64,000 bases of DNA from Yersinia similis (GCF_001053095.1 NZ_CGBP01000005.1:151906-215905), one strand, 5' to 3'. Positions 28,420-38,540 are shown, counted from the first letter of the stretch. Notes: generated by a model from the letters alone, not told the origin. A program made the numbers and translations.

Positions 28420-28645
28420 ACCCAATAGATTTCAAAATACAGGACGGCGGCAAGCAAGAGACAAGTGGGTCTGGCCCCCATTTGAACAGTATTTATGCTG
28501 CCCACAGGGTGATTCGGGTGACAACCTGCCGGGAGCAGAGTTGAACGCTGTTTGCAGCGGCCTCGTAGAGGCAAGGCCCGAGGATAGGCCAGGTAACCTG
28601 TAGCCCACCACCTGCAACTTAATAGGTGGCGGGGATAACGCAATA
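28420..28645 (+). repeat. Dispersed imperfect-palindrome repeat, copy c
   Basis: It starts ATACCCAATAGATTTCAAAA and ends ACCTGCAACTTAATAGGTGG. The interior has GGGAGCAGAGTTGAACGCTG, TTGCAGCGGCCTCGTAGAGG and GGATAGGCC, closely matching copy a. It lies in the 679-bp ydiJ-ydiK divergent gap; the rest of that gap shows no gene. Confidence 0.75.
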
Positions 28646-28693
28646 GCAGTGCAATGGCCACTTTGCCATGATTATCGAAATGAGAGTTCACTA

Positions 28694-29797
28694 ATGAATG
28701 ATCCGCAACAACGTCGTCTCGATTTACCTAAACTGATGTTTGGGGTGATATTCATTATGGTAATGATTATCGCCAGTTTTTGGGTAATACAACCTTTTGT
28801 CATGGGATTAGCTTGGGCGGGTATGGTGGTCATTGCGACCTGGCCGCTGTTAATCCGATTGGAGAAACTTCTTTGGGGCAGGCGTTCACTGGCCGTTGTT
28901 GTCATGACGATATTGCTCATTTTACTGTTTGTTATTCCTATCGCGCTGTTGGTCAGTAGTCTGGTTGAAAACAGCGCCCCACTGATCCAATGGGCTTCCA
29001 GCCCATCAAATCTGCGTATGCCTAATGTGGATTGGATGAAATCGATTCCATTGGTAGGCGATAAACTTTATAGCAGTTGGCATACCTTAATTTCTGGCGG
29101 CGCTAACGCTTTAATGGCTAAAGTGCAGCCTTACGTCGGTGCCACTGCTACCTGGTTTGTGGCACAAGCGGCTCATGTTGGCTATTTTCTGATTCATCTG
29201 GCATTGATGGTGCTATTTAGCGTTTTGCTCTATATCCATGGTGAGCAAGTCGCCTTAGGTATCCGTCATTTTGCCATGCGTGCTGCCGATAAACGTGGCG
29301 ATGCGGTGGTAGTGATGGCGGCGAAAGCGATTCGTGCTGTTGCGTTGGGCGTGGTAGTCACCGCGCTGGTACAAGCCATACTCGGAGGAATAGGCCTTGC
29401 TGTCGCGGGTATTCAATATGCCACCATATTGACGGTATTAATGTTCATCTGCTGTGTTGCGCAACTCGGTCCATTACTGGTGCTGATACCTGCGATCATA
29501 TGGGTGTATTGGACCGGTGATACCACGTGGGGAACGGTACTCTTGGTCTGGAGTTGTATCGTTGGGACATTAGATAACTTTTTGCGCCCATATCTGATCC
29601 GTATGGAAGCCGATATGCCAATGATTTTGATCCTCTCTGGGGTGATCGGGGGCTTGTTATCCTTTGGTATGATTGGACTATTTATCGGGCCAGTGGTGCT
29701 GGCTATCTCATATCGCCTGATCTCGGCCTGGGTTCACGAAACTCCAGAACCCGAAGAGAGTGTTAACGATGCCGTTAAGCATTTAGAAGAGCTTTAA
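28694..29797 (+). CDS. ydiK: AI-2E family transporter YdiK
   Basis: The 367-residue membrane protein has about eight membrane segments and belongs to the AI-2E exporter / PerM family. The segment AIRAVALGVVVTALVQAILGG, followed by conserved LIPAIIWVYWTGDTTWG and LSGVIGGLLSFGMIGLFIGP, is characteristic. Its substrate is not established. The ATG at 28694 follows GAGAG with normal spacing; the reading frame is open upstream to 28649 but that start has no ribosome binding site. It is divergent from ydiJ and ends at a hairpin before rprA, which matches the E. coli ydiK-rprA order. Confidence 0.88.
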   Translation: MNDPQQRRLDLPKLMFGVIFIMVMIIASFWVIQPFVMGLAWAGMVVIATWPLLIRLEKLLWGRRSLAVVVMTILLILLFVIPIALLVSSLVENSAPLIQWASSPSNLRMPNVDWMKSIPLVGDKLYSSWHTLISGGANALMAKVQPYVGATATWFVAQAAHVGYFLIHLALMVLFSVLLYIHGEQVALGIRHFAMRAADKRGDAVVVMAAKAIRAVALGVVVTALVQAILGGIGLAVAGIQYATILTVLMFICCVAQLGPLLVLIPAIIWVYWTGDTTWGTVLLVWSCIVGTLDNFLRPYLIRMEADMPMILILSGVIGGLLSFGMIGLFIGPVVLAISYRLISAWVHETPEPEESVNDAVKHLEEL

Positions 29798-29799
29798 TC

Positions 29800-29838
29800 C
29801 TAAGGGGTTTGGTGGTTATCCTGCCGAACCCCTTATAT
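29800..29838 (+). terminator. Terminator after ydiK
   Basis: AAGGGGTT and AACCCCTT form a perfect 8-bp stem, with a further partly paired GGTGG..CCTGCC region inside. The tail is ATATTC, so strength is moderate. Confidence 0.6.
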
Positions 29839-30025
29839 TCAGCATATATTCACGATTATTAATAAACCTCGATTTTTTACACCCTATTAATTTATAATAA
29901 ACCGCTTATCTGATTAGCTATTACGCCATCTCATTAGTGATAACCATCTGAAACTATCTCATTCTACTTCTTATTTAATATTTTTTATTCAGAGGATTCT
30001 TAATGACTAAGCCACGGAATTTGCT

Positions 30026-30039
30026 TAAGATTATTATTA
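30026..30039 (+). promoter_or_regulatory. RcsB box upstream of rprA
   Basis: TAAGATTATTATTA matches the RcsAB box TAAGAATATTCCTA in 11 of 14 bases. It ends about 20 bp before the predicted RNA start. RcsB activates rprA in E. coli. A -10-like TAGATT follows at 30042-30047. Confidence 0.65.
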
Positions 30040-30059
30040 GTTAGATTGCATCTCTCTTA

Positions 30060-30167
30060 AGACGCTTAAATAATCCATTTAATGATAGCTTATTTAAGCG
30101 TCTGTGATCTAGTACACGTATTGCTGTGTGTAGTCTTTGCCTGTCACCTAAGACAGGCTTTTTTTTT
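30060..30167 (+). ncRNA. rprA: Small regulatory RNA RprA
   Basis: The 3' half contains ATTGCTGTGTGTAGTCTTTG followed by the terminator GCCTGTC-ACCTAA-GACAGGC and nine T. This is the conserved 3' end of enterobacterial RprA. The 5' half is a 14-bp perfect stem-loop (30060-30073 with 30090-30103). RprA is an Hfq-bound RNA that activates rpoS translation and represses csgD in E. coli under Rcs control. Position after ydiK also matches. The 5' half differs in sequence from E. coli, so target pairing there may differ. The 5' end is estimated. Confidence 0.85.
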
Positions 30168-30249
30168 GCTATTACATCTCACGCGTCATTATTTGTATAT
30201 TGGCTACCTTTCCTTAATTTTGATTTCATTGTTATGAACCAATTAATTG

Positions 30250-30280
30250 CAAAAAAAATCCGCAACCTAAGCTACGGATG
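30250..30280 (-). terminator. Terminator after ppsA
   Basis: On the minus strand ATCCG(TA) pairs with (TG)CGGAT around GCTTAGGT, followed by eight T. It lies about 75 bp beyond the ppsA stop. Confidence 0.7.
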
Positions 30281-30354
30281 ATTAATACATATGAATACTC
30301 GTCTCAATGAACATTCACACTCACTCACAAACACTCATCCCTAACCCTGAGTTA

Positions 30355-32739
30355 TCAATGTTTGGTGTGTTGCGCCAGGCTCAGCCAGGTTTTCACTACG
30401 GTATCTGGATTAAGAGACAAGCTGTCGATCCCCTGCTCCATTAGCCACAGGGCAAAATCTTCATGGTCTGACGGACCTTGGCCACAAATCCCGACATATT
30501 TACCGTGGCGTTTAGCCGCTTGGATTGCCATTGATAACAACGCTTTTACTGCCTCATTACGCTCATCAAACAACGCCGATACCACGCCAGAGTCACGATC
30601 CAACCCCAGTGTCAGTTGAGTCATATCGTTGGAACCAATGGAGAAACCATCAAAATGCTCAAGGAATTGCTCTGCCAGTAACGCATTAGAAGGAATTTCA
30701 CACATCATGATGATCTTCAGACCATTCTCGCCGCGCTTCAATCCTTGCCTTGCCAGCTCGGCCACCACAGCCTCCGCTTGAGCTACCGTCCGCACAAAAG
30801 GCACCATCACTTCGACGTTAGTCAGCCCCATCACATTGCGCACTCGCTTCATCGCCTCACATTCCAGAGCGAAGCAATCACGGAAGTGATCAGAAACATA
30901 GCGGCCTGCGCCACGGAAACCTAGCATTGGGTTCTCTTCGTGCGGTTCATAACCCGCTCCCCCCACCAGATTGGCATACTCATTAGACTTAAAGTCAGAC
31001 AACCGCACGATCACCGGTTTTGGCCAAAATGCTGCCCCCAATGTAGCGATCCCCTCAGTCAGGCGACCGATATAGAACTCAACCGGGTCATCATAGCCAT
31101 GCATCAGCGCTTTGATCTCAGCCTGTAGCGCAGGCTCCTGCTGATCGAACTCCAGAAGAGCTTTAGGGTGCACACCAATCATCCGATTGATAATAAACTC
31201 CAGCCGCGCCAGACCTACCCCTTCATTAGGCAAACGAGCGAAATCAAAAGCCCGGTCCGGGTTGCCAACATTCATCATGATTTTCAACGGTAAATCAGGC
31301 AGTTCAGTGACTTGCGAACTTTGAACCGAGAAGTCCAGTAGCTCGTGATAAACGTAACCCGTATCCCCCTCAGCACAGGAAACGGTAACATTTTGGCCCT
31401 CTTTCAATAGGTCGGTTGCATTACCACAACCGACCACCGCAGGTATCCCCAGTTCACGAGCAATAATCGCGGCATGGCAGGTACGCCCACCACGGTTGGT
31501 AACAATGGCAGAGGCCTTTTTCATGATTGGTTCCCAATCAGGATCAGTCATATCTGTCACCAGTACATCACCCGCCTGAATTCGATCCATCTCACTAATA
31601 TCATGAATAACTTTGACCAGACCCGCGCCAATGCGATGACCGATAGCACGGCCTTCCACCAGCACATTACTTTGATTATTCAACTGGTAGCGTTCCATCA
31701 CCTGCTCATTGGAACGCACCGTTTCCGGGCGAGCCTGCACGATAAACAACTGACCCGTATGACCATCTTTGGCCCACTCGATATCCATTGGACGGCCATA
31801 ATGTTCTTCAATCAACAACGCCTGATGTGCCAATGCTTCTACTTCATCATCACTGAGAGCGAAACGATTGCGTTGTATTTCTGGCACATCTTCAATACAC
31901 ACCTGCTTGCCATGCTCTTGATTCTCGGCATATACCATCCGAATCTTTTTGGACCCCATATTGCGCCGCACGATGGCCGGTTTACCGTTACGCAATGTGG
32001 GTTTGTGTACATAAAACTCATCAGGGTTAACCGCCCCCTGTACCACCATTTCTCCCAGACCATGCGCTGCGGTGATAAAGACCACTTGATCAAAACCAGA
32101 CTCGGTATCAATCGTGAACATCACGCCCGAAGACGCAAGGTCAGAACGCACCATCCGTTGTACACCGGCAGACAATGCTACACCGCGGTGGTCGTACCCC
32201 TGATGCACACGATAAGAAATAGCCCGGTCATTAAACAGTGAAGCGAACACATGCTTAATTGCGACCATTATCGCATCAATACCCTGCACATTAAGAAATG
32301 TCTCTTGTTGCCCAGCAAAGGACGCATCCGGCATATCTTCTGCTGTCGCAGAAGAGCGAACAGCAAACGATGCCTCAGGTTCGCCGTCAGCTAATTGCTT
32401 ATAAGCGTCATAAATTGATTGTTCGAACTCTGGGTGGAACGGCGTCTCAATAACCCATTGACGGATCTGAGCGCCCGCTTTGGATAATTCTGCGATATCG
32501 TCAATATTGGTATTATCCAATAATTGATAAATCCGTTGGTTGACACCACTTTGCTCCAGGAAGTCGTTAAACGCCTGAGCTGTGGTAGCAAAGCCATTGG
32601 GCACAGAAACGCCCAGTTCAGAAAGATGAGTTATCATTTCACCCAGGGAGGCATTTTTACCCCCTACGCGGTCAACATCGTGCATGCCAAGCTGGTTGTA
32701 CCAAAGCACATTACAGCGGGTGTGGCCATTGTTGGACAT
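30355..32739 (-). CDS. ppsA: Phosphoenolpyruvate synthase
   Basis: The 794-residue enzyme makes PEP from pyruvate and ATP, giving AMP and phosphate, for gluconeogenesis. It has the N-terminal ATP-grasp domain ([10 protein letters not shown] near residue 27), the swivelling phosphohistidine domain [14 protein letters not shown] with the catalytic His near residue 421, and the C-terminal PEP/pyruvate-binding barrel ending in [10 protein letters not shown]. Length fits E. coli PpsA (792). It is divergent from ppsR, whose product controls it by phosphorylating and dephosphorylating a Thr next to the catalytic His. A Cra-like site lies about 120 bp upstream; Cra activates ppsA in E. coli. Confidence 0.97.
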   Translation of the reverse strand: MSNNGHTRCNVLWYNQLGMHDVDRVGGKNASLGEMITHLSELGVSVPNGFATTAQAFNDFLEQSGVNQRIYQLLDNTNIDDIAELSKAGAQIRQWVIETPFHPEFEQSIYDAYKQLADGEPEASFAVRSSATAEDMPDASFAGQQETFLNVQGIDAIMVAIKHVFASLFNDRAISYRVHQGYDHRGVALSAGVQRMVRSDLASSGVMFTIDTESGFDQVVFITAAHGLGEMVVQGAVNPDEFYVHKPTLRNGKPAIVRRNMGSKKIRMVYAENQEHGKQVCIEDVPEIQRNRFALSDDEVEALAHQALLIEEHYGRPMDIEWAKDGHTGQLFIVQARPETVRSNEQVMERYQLNNQSNVLVEGRAIGHRIGAGLVKVIHDISEMDRIQAGDVLVTDMTDPDWEPIMKKASAIVTNRGGRTCHAAIIARELGIPAVVGCGNATDLLKEGQNVTVSCAEGDTGYVYHELLDFSVQSSQVTELPDLPLKIMMNVGNPDRAFDFARLPNEGVGLARLEFIINRMIGVHPKALLEFDQQEPALQAEIKALMHGYDDPVEFYIGRLTEGIATLGAAFWPKPVIVRLSDFKSNEYANLVGGAGYEPHEENPMLGFRGAGRYVSDHFRDCFALECEAMKRVRNVMGLTNVEVMVPFVRTVAQAEAVVAELARQGLKRGENGLKIIMMCEIPSNALLAEQFLEHFDGFSIGSNDMTQLTLGLDRDSGVVSALFDERNEAVKALLSMAIQAAKRHGKYVGICGQGPSDHEDFALWLMEQGIDSLSLNPDTVVKTWLSLAQHTKH

Positions 32740-32859
32740 CGAAACAATCCTTTTACATTGTCGATTAGTTACGAACAGTTTGTAGGGTACGAACAGCAGT
32801 TATCGTCGCTGAAAAATCAGCTATTTCAGACTAGCACAATGATCCATAACCTATGGACA

Positions 32860-32873
32860 GGTGAATCGATCAA
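32860..32873. promoter_or_regulatory. Cra-like site between ppsA and ppsR
   Basis: GGTGAATCGATCAA agrees with the core of the Cra consensus (RCTGAAWCGNTTCA) in the TGAATCG block; the distal half is weaker. Placement upstream of ppsA fits activation. Confidence 0.5.
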
Positions 32874-33011
32874 CCCAACAAGAAAAATTTTTTGTTGGCT
32901 ATTCTTGTGACAAAGGCTTTACCCGCGGGGCGAATGAGGCACACTGATTCCACTTAACTTACAGCCTATATCAACGTCATTGGCGTTGTGGCTTGGCAGC
33001 AAGGAGTCAGC

Positions 33012-33833
33012 GTGGAAAGATGTGTATTTTATATTTCGGATGGTACCGCTATCACCGCAGAAGTACTCGGCCATGCCGTTCTATCTCAATTCCCGATCAA
33101 CGTGACAACCTTTACGTTACCTTTTGTCGAGAATGCCGCCCGCGCACAGTCAGTATGTAAACAAATCAATGAAATATATCAGGATACAGGTATCAGGCCG
33201 CTCGTTTTCTATTCGATAATCAGTCTCGAAGTCCGGGAAATAATTCAACGAAGTGAAGGATTTTGTCAGGATATCGTGCAAGCACTGGTCGCACCATTAC
33301 AAGGTGAGTTGGGCGTACCACCTCAACCAGTGCTAAACCGTACCCACGGCTTAACCGAAAGTAATCTGGATAAGTACGATGCTCGCATCGCAGCCATTGA
33401 TTATGCCCTTGCCCATGATGACGGTATTTCTCTACGTAATCTGGACCAGGCTCAGGTTATCCTGCTAGGCGTTTCTCGTTGTGGTAAAACCCCCACCAGC
33501 CTCTATTTAGCCATGCAATTTGGTATCCGGGCCGCAAACTACCCGTTTATCGCTGATGATATGGACAATTTGCAACTTCCCGCCGCACTGAAGCCTTTTC
33601 AGCACAAACTCTTTGGTTTGACAATCAACCCTGAGCGGCTTGCGGCCATCCGTGAGGAGCGGCGTGAGAATAGCCGTTATGCCTCACTACGCCAATGCAG
33701 GATGGAAGTGGGTGAAGTAGAAGCCTTATTCCGCAAAAATCAGATTCGCTACCTAAACTCGACGAACTACTCAGTCGAAGAGATTTCAACAAAAATCCTG
33801 GATATCTTAGGTATGAGTCGGCGGATGTTCTAA
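33012..33833 (+). CDS. ppsR: PEP synthase regulatory protein PpsR (YdiA)
   Basis: The 273-residue DUF299 protein is a bifunctional ADP-dependent kinase and phosphorylase that inactivates and reactivates PpsA. It has the N-terminal [12 protein letters not shown] motif and the P-loop-like [12 protein letters not shown] at about residues 152-163. The start is a GTG at 33012, placed 5 bp after AAGGAG, the best ribosome binding site in the area; an in-frame ATG 24 bp upstream has no such site. E. coli PpsR has 277 residues. The divergent arrangement with ppsA is conserved. Confidence 0.95.
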   Translation: MERCVFYISDGTAITAEVLGHAVLSQFPINVTTFTLPFVENAARAQSVCKQINEIYQDTGIRPLVFYSIISLEVREIIQRSEGFCQDIVQALVAPLQGELGVPPQPVLNRTHGLTESNLDKYDARIAAIDYALAHDDGISLRNLDQAQVILLGVSRCGKTPTSLYLAMQFGIRAANYPFIADDMDNLQLPAALKPFQHKLFGLTINPERLAAIREERRENSRYASLRQCRMEVGEVEALFRKNQIRYLNSTNYSVEEISTKILDILGMSRRMF

Positions 33834-33869
33834 CTAAATATTTTTATGAGTGATTATTTGCGGTTTATT

Positions 33870-33984
33870 CTCTCTAAATTTGCATAAATCACAGTGATGA
33901 CGGTTGAATTCATGTGATTTTGGTTTATTGTGATCGCCATCACTTCCCGGTATTTCTGCCGTAGAGAAGAACAAATTTAGAGAG
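33870..33984 (+). promoter_or_regulatory. aroH leader with long-range inverted repeat and CRP-like palindrome
   Basis: CTCTCTAAATTTG (33870-33882) is the exact reverse complement of CAAATTTAGAGAG (33972-33984). The second arm contains the aroH ribosome binding site. Between them lie TCACAGTGA near 33889 and TGTGATCGCCATCACT (33929-33944), which fits the CRP pattern TGTGA-N6-TCACA apart from the last base. No TrpR operator (ACTAGT-type) was seen. Confidence 0.5.
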
Positions 33985-33989
33985 TTTTC

Positions 33990-35036
33990 ATGTACAAGAC
34001 AGATGAACTGCGGACCGCACGCATCGATAGCTTGATTACACCGCAGCAACTGGCTGAAAAGTTACCGATTTCTGAGGTTATTGCAGATAACGTGACAGCG
34101 TCACGTAAGCGAATTGAGAAAATACTTATTGGTGAGGACCCACGCCTACTCGTGGTGATTGGCCCCTGCTCTATTCATGACCTTGATGCAGCAATTGATT
34201 ATGCCACCCGGCTCAATGTGTTACGAGAACGCTATCAAGACCGGCTGGAAATTGTGATGCGTACTTATTTCGAGAAACCACGGACTGTAGTGGGTTGGAA
34301 GGGGTTGATTTCTGATCCAGCGCTTGATGGCTCATGCCAGGTGAACTTGGGTATTGAACTGGCACGTAAGCTACTATTAGCCGTGAATGAACTTGGGTTG
34401 CCGACCGCTACCGAGTTCCTTGATATGGTAACAGGCCAATATATTGCCGACCTCATCAGTTGGGGGGCAATAGGCGCACGTACCACCGAGAGCCAGATCC
34501 ACCGAGAAATGGCCTCGGCACTCTCCTGCCCTGTGGGTTTCAAAAATGGTACAGATGGCAATGTGCGTATTGCTATTGATGCCATTCGCGCCGCACAAGC
34601 CAGCCATATGTTCCTCTCACCGGACAAAACCGGCCAAATGACGATTTACCAAACCAGTGGTAACCCCTATGGGCATATTATTATGCGGGGTGGAAAGAAA
34701 CCTAACTATGATGCATCTGATATCGCAGCCACCTGTGACAGCTTGCGGGAATTTGATTTGCCAGAACATCTGGTGGTGGATTTTAGCCACGGTAATTGCC
34801 AGAAGATGCATCGCCGTCAGTTGGATGTTGCCGAAAATATCGGGCTGCAGATCCGTGCAGGTTCAACAGCGATTGTCGGTGTTATGGCTGAGAGTTTCCT
34901 GATTGAGGGCACACAGAAGATTGTTGCCGGACAGCCCTTAACTTATGGGCAATCCATCACTGACCCTTGCCTGAATTGGGATGATACTGAACAACTATTA
35001 AGCCTATTGGCAGATGCAGTAAACAGCCGATTTTAA
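33990..35036 (+). CDS. aroH: DAHP synthase, Trp-sensitive isoenzyme
   Basis: The 348-residue class I DAHP synthase condenses PEP and erythrose 4-phosphate in the first step of aromatic amino acid synthesis. Signatures are LLVVIGPCSIHD, the RTYFEKPRT(V)GWKGL block, SWGAIGARTTESQIHREMASALSCPVGFKNGTDG (given here only as landmarks within about residues 150-185), and VDFSHGNC. It is closest to AroH by its N-terminus MYKTDELRTARI, and the ydiA-aroH neighbourhood is the same as in E. coli. Sensitivity to Trp is inferred from orthology. AGAGAG lies 5 bp before the ATG. Confidence 0.94.
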   Translation: MYKTDELRTARIDSLITPQQLAEKLPISEVIADNVTASRKRIEKILIGEDPRLLVVIGPCSIHDLDAAIDYATRLNVLRERYQDRLEIVMRTYFEKPRTVVGWKGLISDPALDGSCQVNLGIELARKLLLAVNELGLPTATEFLDMVTGQYIADLISWGAIGARTTESQIHREMASALSCPVGFKNGTDGNVRIAIDAIRAAQASHMFLSPDKTGQMTIYQTSGNPYGHIIMRGGKKPNYDASDIAATCDSLREFDLPEHLVVDFSHGNCQKMHRRQLDVAENIGLQIRAGSTAIVGVMAESFLIEGTQKIVAGQPLTYGQSITDPCLNWDDTEQLLSLLADAVNSRF

Positions 35037-35088
35037 TTAATACGCACAGGTTTTAATGAGTAAACCGTGCATTAAATGCATACATCAT

Positions 35089-35138
35089 GGATAGGGAAAA
35101 GTTAACGCTGTCGGGTTAACTTTTTCTATCCCTATTTT
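35089..35138 (+). terminator. Terminator after aroH
   Basis: GGATAG..AAAAGTTAAC pairs with GTTAACTTTT.CTATCC around GCTGTCGG, ending in CTATTTTCT. Confidence 0.8.
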
Positions 35139-35203
35139 CTGTGAAAAAACAGGGTCTATTACCTGTGGTGGCACAGATTACAAGTGCCAAATGGAATAAA
35201 AAG

Positions 35204-36667
35204 TCAGCTGGAACAAGAAATTTCGAGATGTTTTCCCCAATCTGGGGGTAACGCAGCTAAATCATCAAATTCAGGTTGATCAGTAAACGGTTGCTGTAAT
35301 GCTTGGTGCAACCGTTGAAGTGGCTGAATATCATCTTTTTCTGCTTGAGCAATCGCCTGCTGAGCCAAATAATTACGTAATATGTATTTAGGATTAGCTG
35401 CTTTCATCGATTGCTGGCGCTGATCATCATCGATGGATTCTTGCTGTAACCGTGAGCGATAACGGCTGTACCAGCCGTCAAAAGCGGCTCTATCGATAAA
35501 GTCATCCCGCAATGGCGATTGTGCAGAGTGTACTTCAACTTCGCTCAATAAGCGGAAAGTCCGGGTATAATCCCGGCCTTCTTTGATCATCAGACTCAAC
35601 AAACCTGTCAGCAAATCGTTATCTTGGCTGTCACGCTCAAGAAAACCTAACTTGGCTCGCATCTGTTCACCATAAGCAACCATAAGTGCCGGTTCATAAG
35701 CCTCTAGCGCCAACTGCAGTTGGTCAGCAGACATTAAACCTGACAACGCGTGCCCCAATCGATGCAAATTCCATAACGCTACGGCAGGCTGATTATCATA
35801 AGCATAACGCCCTTGATGGTCGGAGTGGTTACAGATATATCCAGGCACATAGTCATCGAGAAAACCAAATGGGCCATAATCCATAGTAATGCCAAGAATT
35901 GACATATTATCGGTATTCATCACACCATGAGCAAACCCAACGGTTTGCCAGTGGGCCATTAAACGCGCGGTTCGCTCTACCACATCCGTAAACCACAGTC
36001 GGTAGCATTCTTGGTGCCCCACCCACTGCGGCCAGTGGCGGGCAATAACATAATCCGCTAATTGTTGAACTTGCTCAGGTTGCTGCCGATAATAGAAATG
36101 CTCGAAATGACCGAAGCGAATATGACTTTCAGCCACCCTCAGCAGCATCGCGCCTCGTTCAGTTTGCTCACGGTAGATTGGGTGATCGCTAGTCACAATC
36201 GTCAGGGCGCGGCTGGTCGGAATACCTAAATGATGTAATGCTTCGGAGGCCAAAAACTCACGTACCACAGAACGCAATACCGCCCGGCCATCCCCCATAC
36301 GGGAATAAGGTGTTAATCCAGCGCCTTTTAAATGCCAATCCATATAGCGCCCATCATTAAGCCGCTGTTCCCCTAACAAAATCCCACGGCCATCCCCAAG
36401 CTGCCCTGCCCACATGCCAAATTGGTGGCCGCTATACACCTGTGCTAGCGGTTCCATTCCGGGTAACAGTGCTTCCCCGGCCCATACTGCAGCCTTTGGT
36501 GCAGTGAACCAACTGGCATCCAGCCCTAATTCATGCGCCAGAGGTTTACTGTGATACAACAAGCGGGCACCTTTCAATGGCATAGGTTGCAGGCGTGTGT
36601 AAAAACCGCTCAACTGCCGCGCATAGCTGTTATCGAACTCAGGAGCATGTTCCATATTTTTTTTCAT
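35204..36667 (-). CDS. selO: Protein adenylyltransferase SelO (YdiU)
   Basis: The 487-residue pseudokinase-fold enzyme transfers AMP (UMP in some reports) from nucleotide to Ser, Thr or Tyr of target proteins, with roles in redox and stress response. Visible family motifs include [17 protein letters not shown] (about residues 85-101), the [19 protein letters not shown] stretch and HGVMNTDN with the metal-binding Asn and Asp. The C-terminus ends CSS, with Cys replacing the selenocysteine of the animal homologue. Starts at 36667 or 36655 (MEHAPEF) are both possible; no clear ribosome binding site decides. It follows lplA on the same strand. Confidence 0.92.
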   Translation of the reverse strand: MKKNMEHAPEFDNSYARQLSGFYTRLQPMPLKGARLLYHSKPLAHELGLDASWFTAPKAAVWAGEALLPGMEPLAQVYSGHQFGMWAGQLGDGRGILLGEQRLNDGRYMDWHLKGAGLTPYSRMGDGRAVLRSVVREFLASEALHHLGIPTSRALTIVTSDHPIYREQTERGAMLLRVAESHIRFGHFEHFYYRQQPEQVQQLADYVIARHWPQWVGHQECYRLWFTDVVERTARLMAHWQTVGFAHGVMNTDNMSILGITMDYGPFGFLDDYVPGYICNHSDHQGRYAYDNQPAVALWNLHRLGHALSGLMSADQLQLALEAYEPALMVAYGEQMRAKLGFLERDSQDNDLLTGLLSLMIKEGRDYTRTFRLLSEVEVHSAQSPLRDDFIDRAAFDGWYSRYRSRLQQESIDDDQRQQSMKAANPKYILRNYLAQQAIAQAEKDDIQPLQRLHQALQQPFTDQPEFDDLAALPPDWGKHLEISCSS

Positions 36668-36694
36668 CGTTTTATACTTGGTTTCATATCTATG

Positions 36695-36729
36695 TCCACG
36701 GGCTCTGTGCGCGGCCAATAACCACGGTA
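36695..36729. repeat. 35-bp direct repeat, copy 1 (between lplA and selO)
   Basis: TCCACGGGCTCTGTGCGCGG plus the next 15 bases match 37596-37630 inside lplA in 34 of 35 positions. The spacing is 901 bp. Confidence 0.95.
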
Positions 36730-36738
36730 GTTGAAAGA

Positions 36739-37755
36739 TTAGCGTAATACTTCCACCAGCCAGTGGCGGGCTTGCTGTAACTCGGTTTGTAACTCAGGGA
36801 AATCATCAATCCAGCGTTGACAGATGTCATCGATAGCATCAGGGCGGTAAGTGGCCCCCTGTAGCCGTTGCGCTAACTCTTCCAATGGTGTTGGATTCAA
36901 GCTGTCAGTATATATTTGACAGCGATCTATCGCGCCGTGCAAAACATCAAAATGTAACTCAATACCGCCCCAGGTAAAGCGGGTATCAACGACATGGCTA
37001 AATGCAGGGGCTTGGCCAAAATTCCATTCCCAACTACTCTGTTTGGCGAATTGCTCAGTAAAGCTGGGGAGGTTTGGTAACGACTGCGGAGAGATGACTT
37101 CTGCGGATACCTGCTCATCGTAATAATCAAAAAAAGCCTGTTCGATGGCAGTACATATTTTTTCGTGATCAACACCCGGTAACAGTTCGACCAGATTAGT
37201 GACTCTGGAGCGGACCGAGGTAATTCCTTTTGCCTGTAATTTTTTAGGATCTGGATTGAGATAATCAGCCAAACGACTGAGATCTGCGTTCAATAATAGT
37301 GTTCCATGATGAAAACCACGATCTTTGGTTTCTTTATAAGCAGAACCTGAAACTTTACGTTCATCTTCACCATTAATAACCACTAAATCATTGCGACCTG
37401 AGGCCGTTGCCTGGATCCCTAATGATGCCAATGCATTCAAAATAATTTGGGTTGAAATAGTTTTATCATATCCCGGTTTACCGGCCATAAATGTAAAACA
37501 GGTATTACCTAAATCATGGAATACCGCCCCGCCACCACTGCTACGGCGCGCTAGTTTTACGCCATCTTGTTCCATACGTCGTGTATTACACTCTTTCCAC
37601 GGGTTCTGTGCGCGGCCAATAACCACGGTATCAGCATTACGCCACAGGAATAATACCCGTTGATCCGGCGACATTTGGCGAAAAATACACTCTTCTACGG
37701 CCAGATTAAACCAAGGATCATAAGAATCAGAAATGAGTAAACGAAGGGATGACAT
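36739..37755 (-). CDS. lplA: Lipoate-protein ligase A
   Basis: The 338-residue enzyme, the same length as E. coli LplA, adenylates lipoate and attaches it to lipoyl domains of 2-oxoacid dehydrogenases and GcvH. It shows the N-terminal [16 protein letters not shown] block, the lipoate-binding [12 protein letters not shown] (about residues 70-81), the catalytic Lys in [10 protein letters not shown] (about 133), and the C-terminal accessory domain. In E. coli lplA is elsewhere, so its place between nlpC and selO is particular to this lineage. A 35-bp piece of the gene is repeated just behind its stop codon. Confidence 0.95.
   Translation of the reverse strand: MSSLRLLISDSYDPWFNLAVEECIFRQMSPDQRVLFLWRNADTVVIGRAQNPWKECNTRRMEQDGVKLARRSSGGGAVFHDLGNTCFTFMAGKPGYDKTISTQIILNALASLGIQATASGRNDLVVINGEDERKVSGSAYKETKDRGFHHGTLLLNADLSRLADYLNPDPKKLQAKGITSVRSRVTNLVELLPGVDHEKICTAIEQAFFDYYDEQVSAEVISPQSLPNLPSFTEQFAKQSSWEWNFGQAPAFSHVVDTRFTWGGIELHFDVLHGAIDRCQIYTDSLNPTPLEELAQRLQGATYRPDAIDDICQRWIDDFPELQTELQQARHWLVEVLR
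37596..37630. repeat. 35-bp direct repeat, copy 2 (inside lplA)
   Basis: This is the coding copy (minus strand, codons of the [11 protein letters not shown] segment) of the repeat at 36695-36729. Confidence 0.95.
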
Positions 37756-37880
37756 AGAAGGCTCCGACCCAAAAATAAACAGTCACTAAGATAACATATT
37801 CACTGATGATATCCTTAGGCTGAGAAGAGAGGGACTGTAGTGATCAACTAAAAATTGCCCATCACCCTATCGAGAGCAAA

Positions 37881-38345
37881 TCAAATACGCCGTGCCTGCC
37901 AGTAAACTCGTTTCCAGTACACATTCTCCAACGACGAACGGATGACCCCTTTACTGGTTGAAGCATGAATGAATTCATCATTGGTATCATAGATACCAAC
38001 ATGTAATCCATTCTGACCACTGCCCGTTTTGAAGAAGACTAAATCACCAGGCATCAGTTCATCACGAGAGACTTTAGTACCTAAGGCTGTCTGCGCAAGG
38101 GTTGTTCGGGGGAGTTGCATATCAAAACGATCACGGAATGTGCGATAAACAAAACCAGAGCAATCAACACCACGTTGATCTAACCCTCCGTTACGGTACG
38201 GCGTTCCCTCCCATTGACGTAACTGCTCATTCAATTTAGCGACCACCACGATGGAATCAGATAAATATCCACTGGGTGTTGGTGTATGGCTGCTACAACC
38301 AGCAAGAACCACACTGATCAGAAAGATCCAAAAGCGCGTCCGCAT
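37881..38345 (-). CDS. nlpC: NlpC lipoprotein, NlpC/P60 peptidase
   Basis: The 154-residue precursor has a lipoprotein signal with VLAGC (Cys17) and an NlpC/P60 domain. The catalytic triad is visible as Cys62 (GVDCSGF), His115 (NGLHVGIY) and His127 (EFIHAST). The family cleaves peptide bonds in the peptidoglycan stem; the E. coli protein is also 154 residues. The ATG at 38345 is preceded by GGTGA; the longer upstream reading (38372) would place a charged stretch before the signal. It lies upstream of lplA with 125 bp between them. E. coli nlpC lies next to btuD; here the arn operon separates them. Confidence 0.93.
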   Translation of the reverse strand: MRTRFWIFLISVVLAGCSSHTPTPSGYLSDSIVVVAKLNEQLRQWEGTPYRNGGLDQRGVDCSGFVYRTFRDRFDMQLPRTTLAQTALGTKVSRDELMPGDLVFFKTGSGQNGLHVGIYDTNDEFIHASTSKGVIRSSLENVYWKRVYWQARRI

Positions 38346-38399
38346 CGATATTTCACCAGAGATAAAGCTCAACTAATTTGCCTAAAGTCGGTTATTCAA

Positions 38400-38540
38400 G
38401 CCTCACTTCTGACTTGAAGTTGCAGCAGTATTAGCAGCTCTTACTCACCCGAATCACGGTGTCTTGATAAGTTCAGCCGGACTCGTATGTTTACTGCTTT
38501 ACTGCACATCTAACGACTTTAGATATATATTTAGCTGGCG
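38400..38540. repeat. Dispersed imperfect-palindrome repeat, copy d
   Basis: ACTTGAAGTTGCAGCAG at the left end, ACTCACCCGAATCAC inside (shared exactly with copy e) and TTAGATATATA at the right end. It fills most of the gap between arnF and nlpC. Confidence 0.6.

Noticed and set aside
31474..32241. 255-codon ORF antisense to ppsA
   Set aside because: Shadow of a highly biased coding region; no start signal and no known domain.
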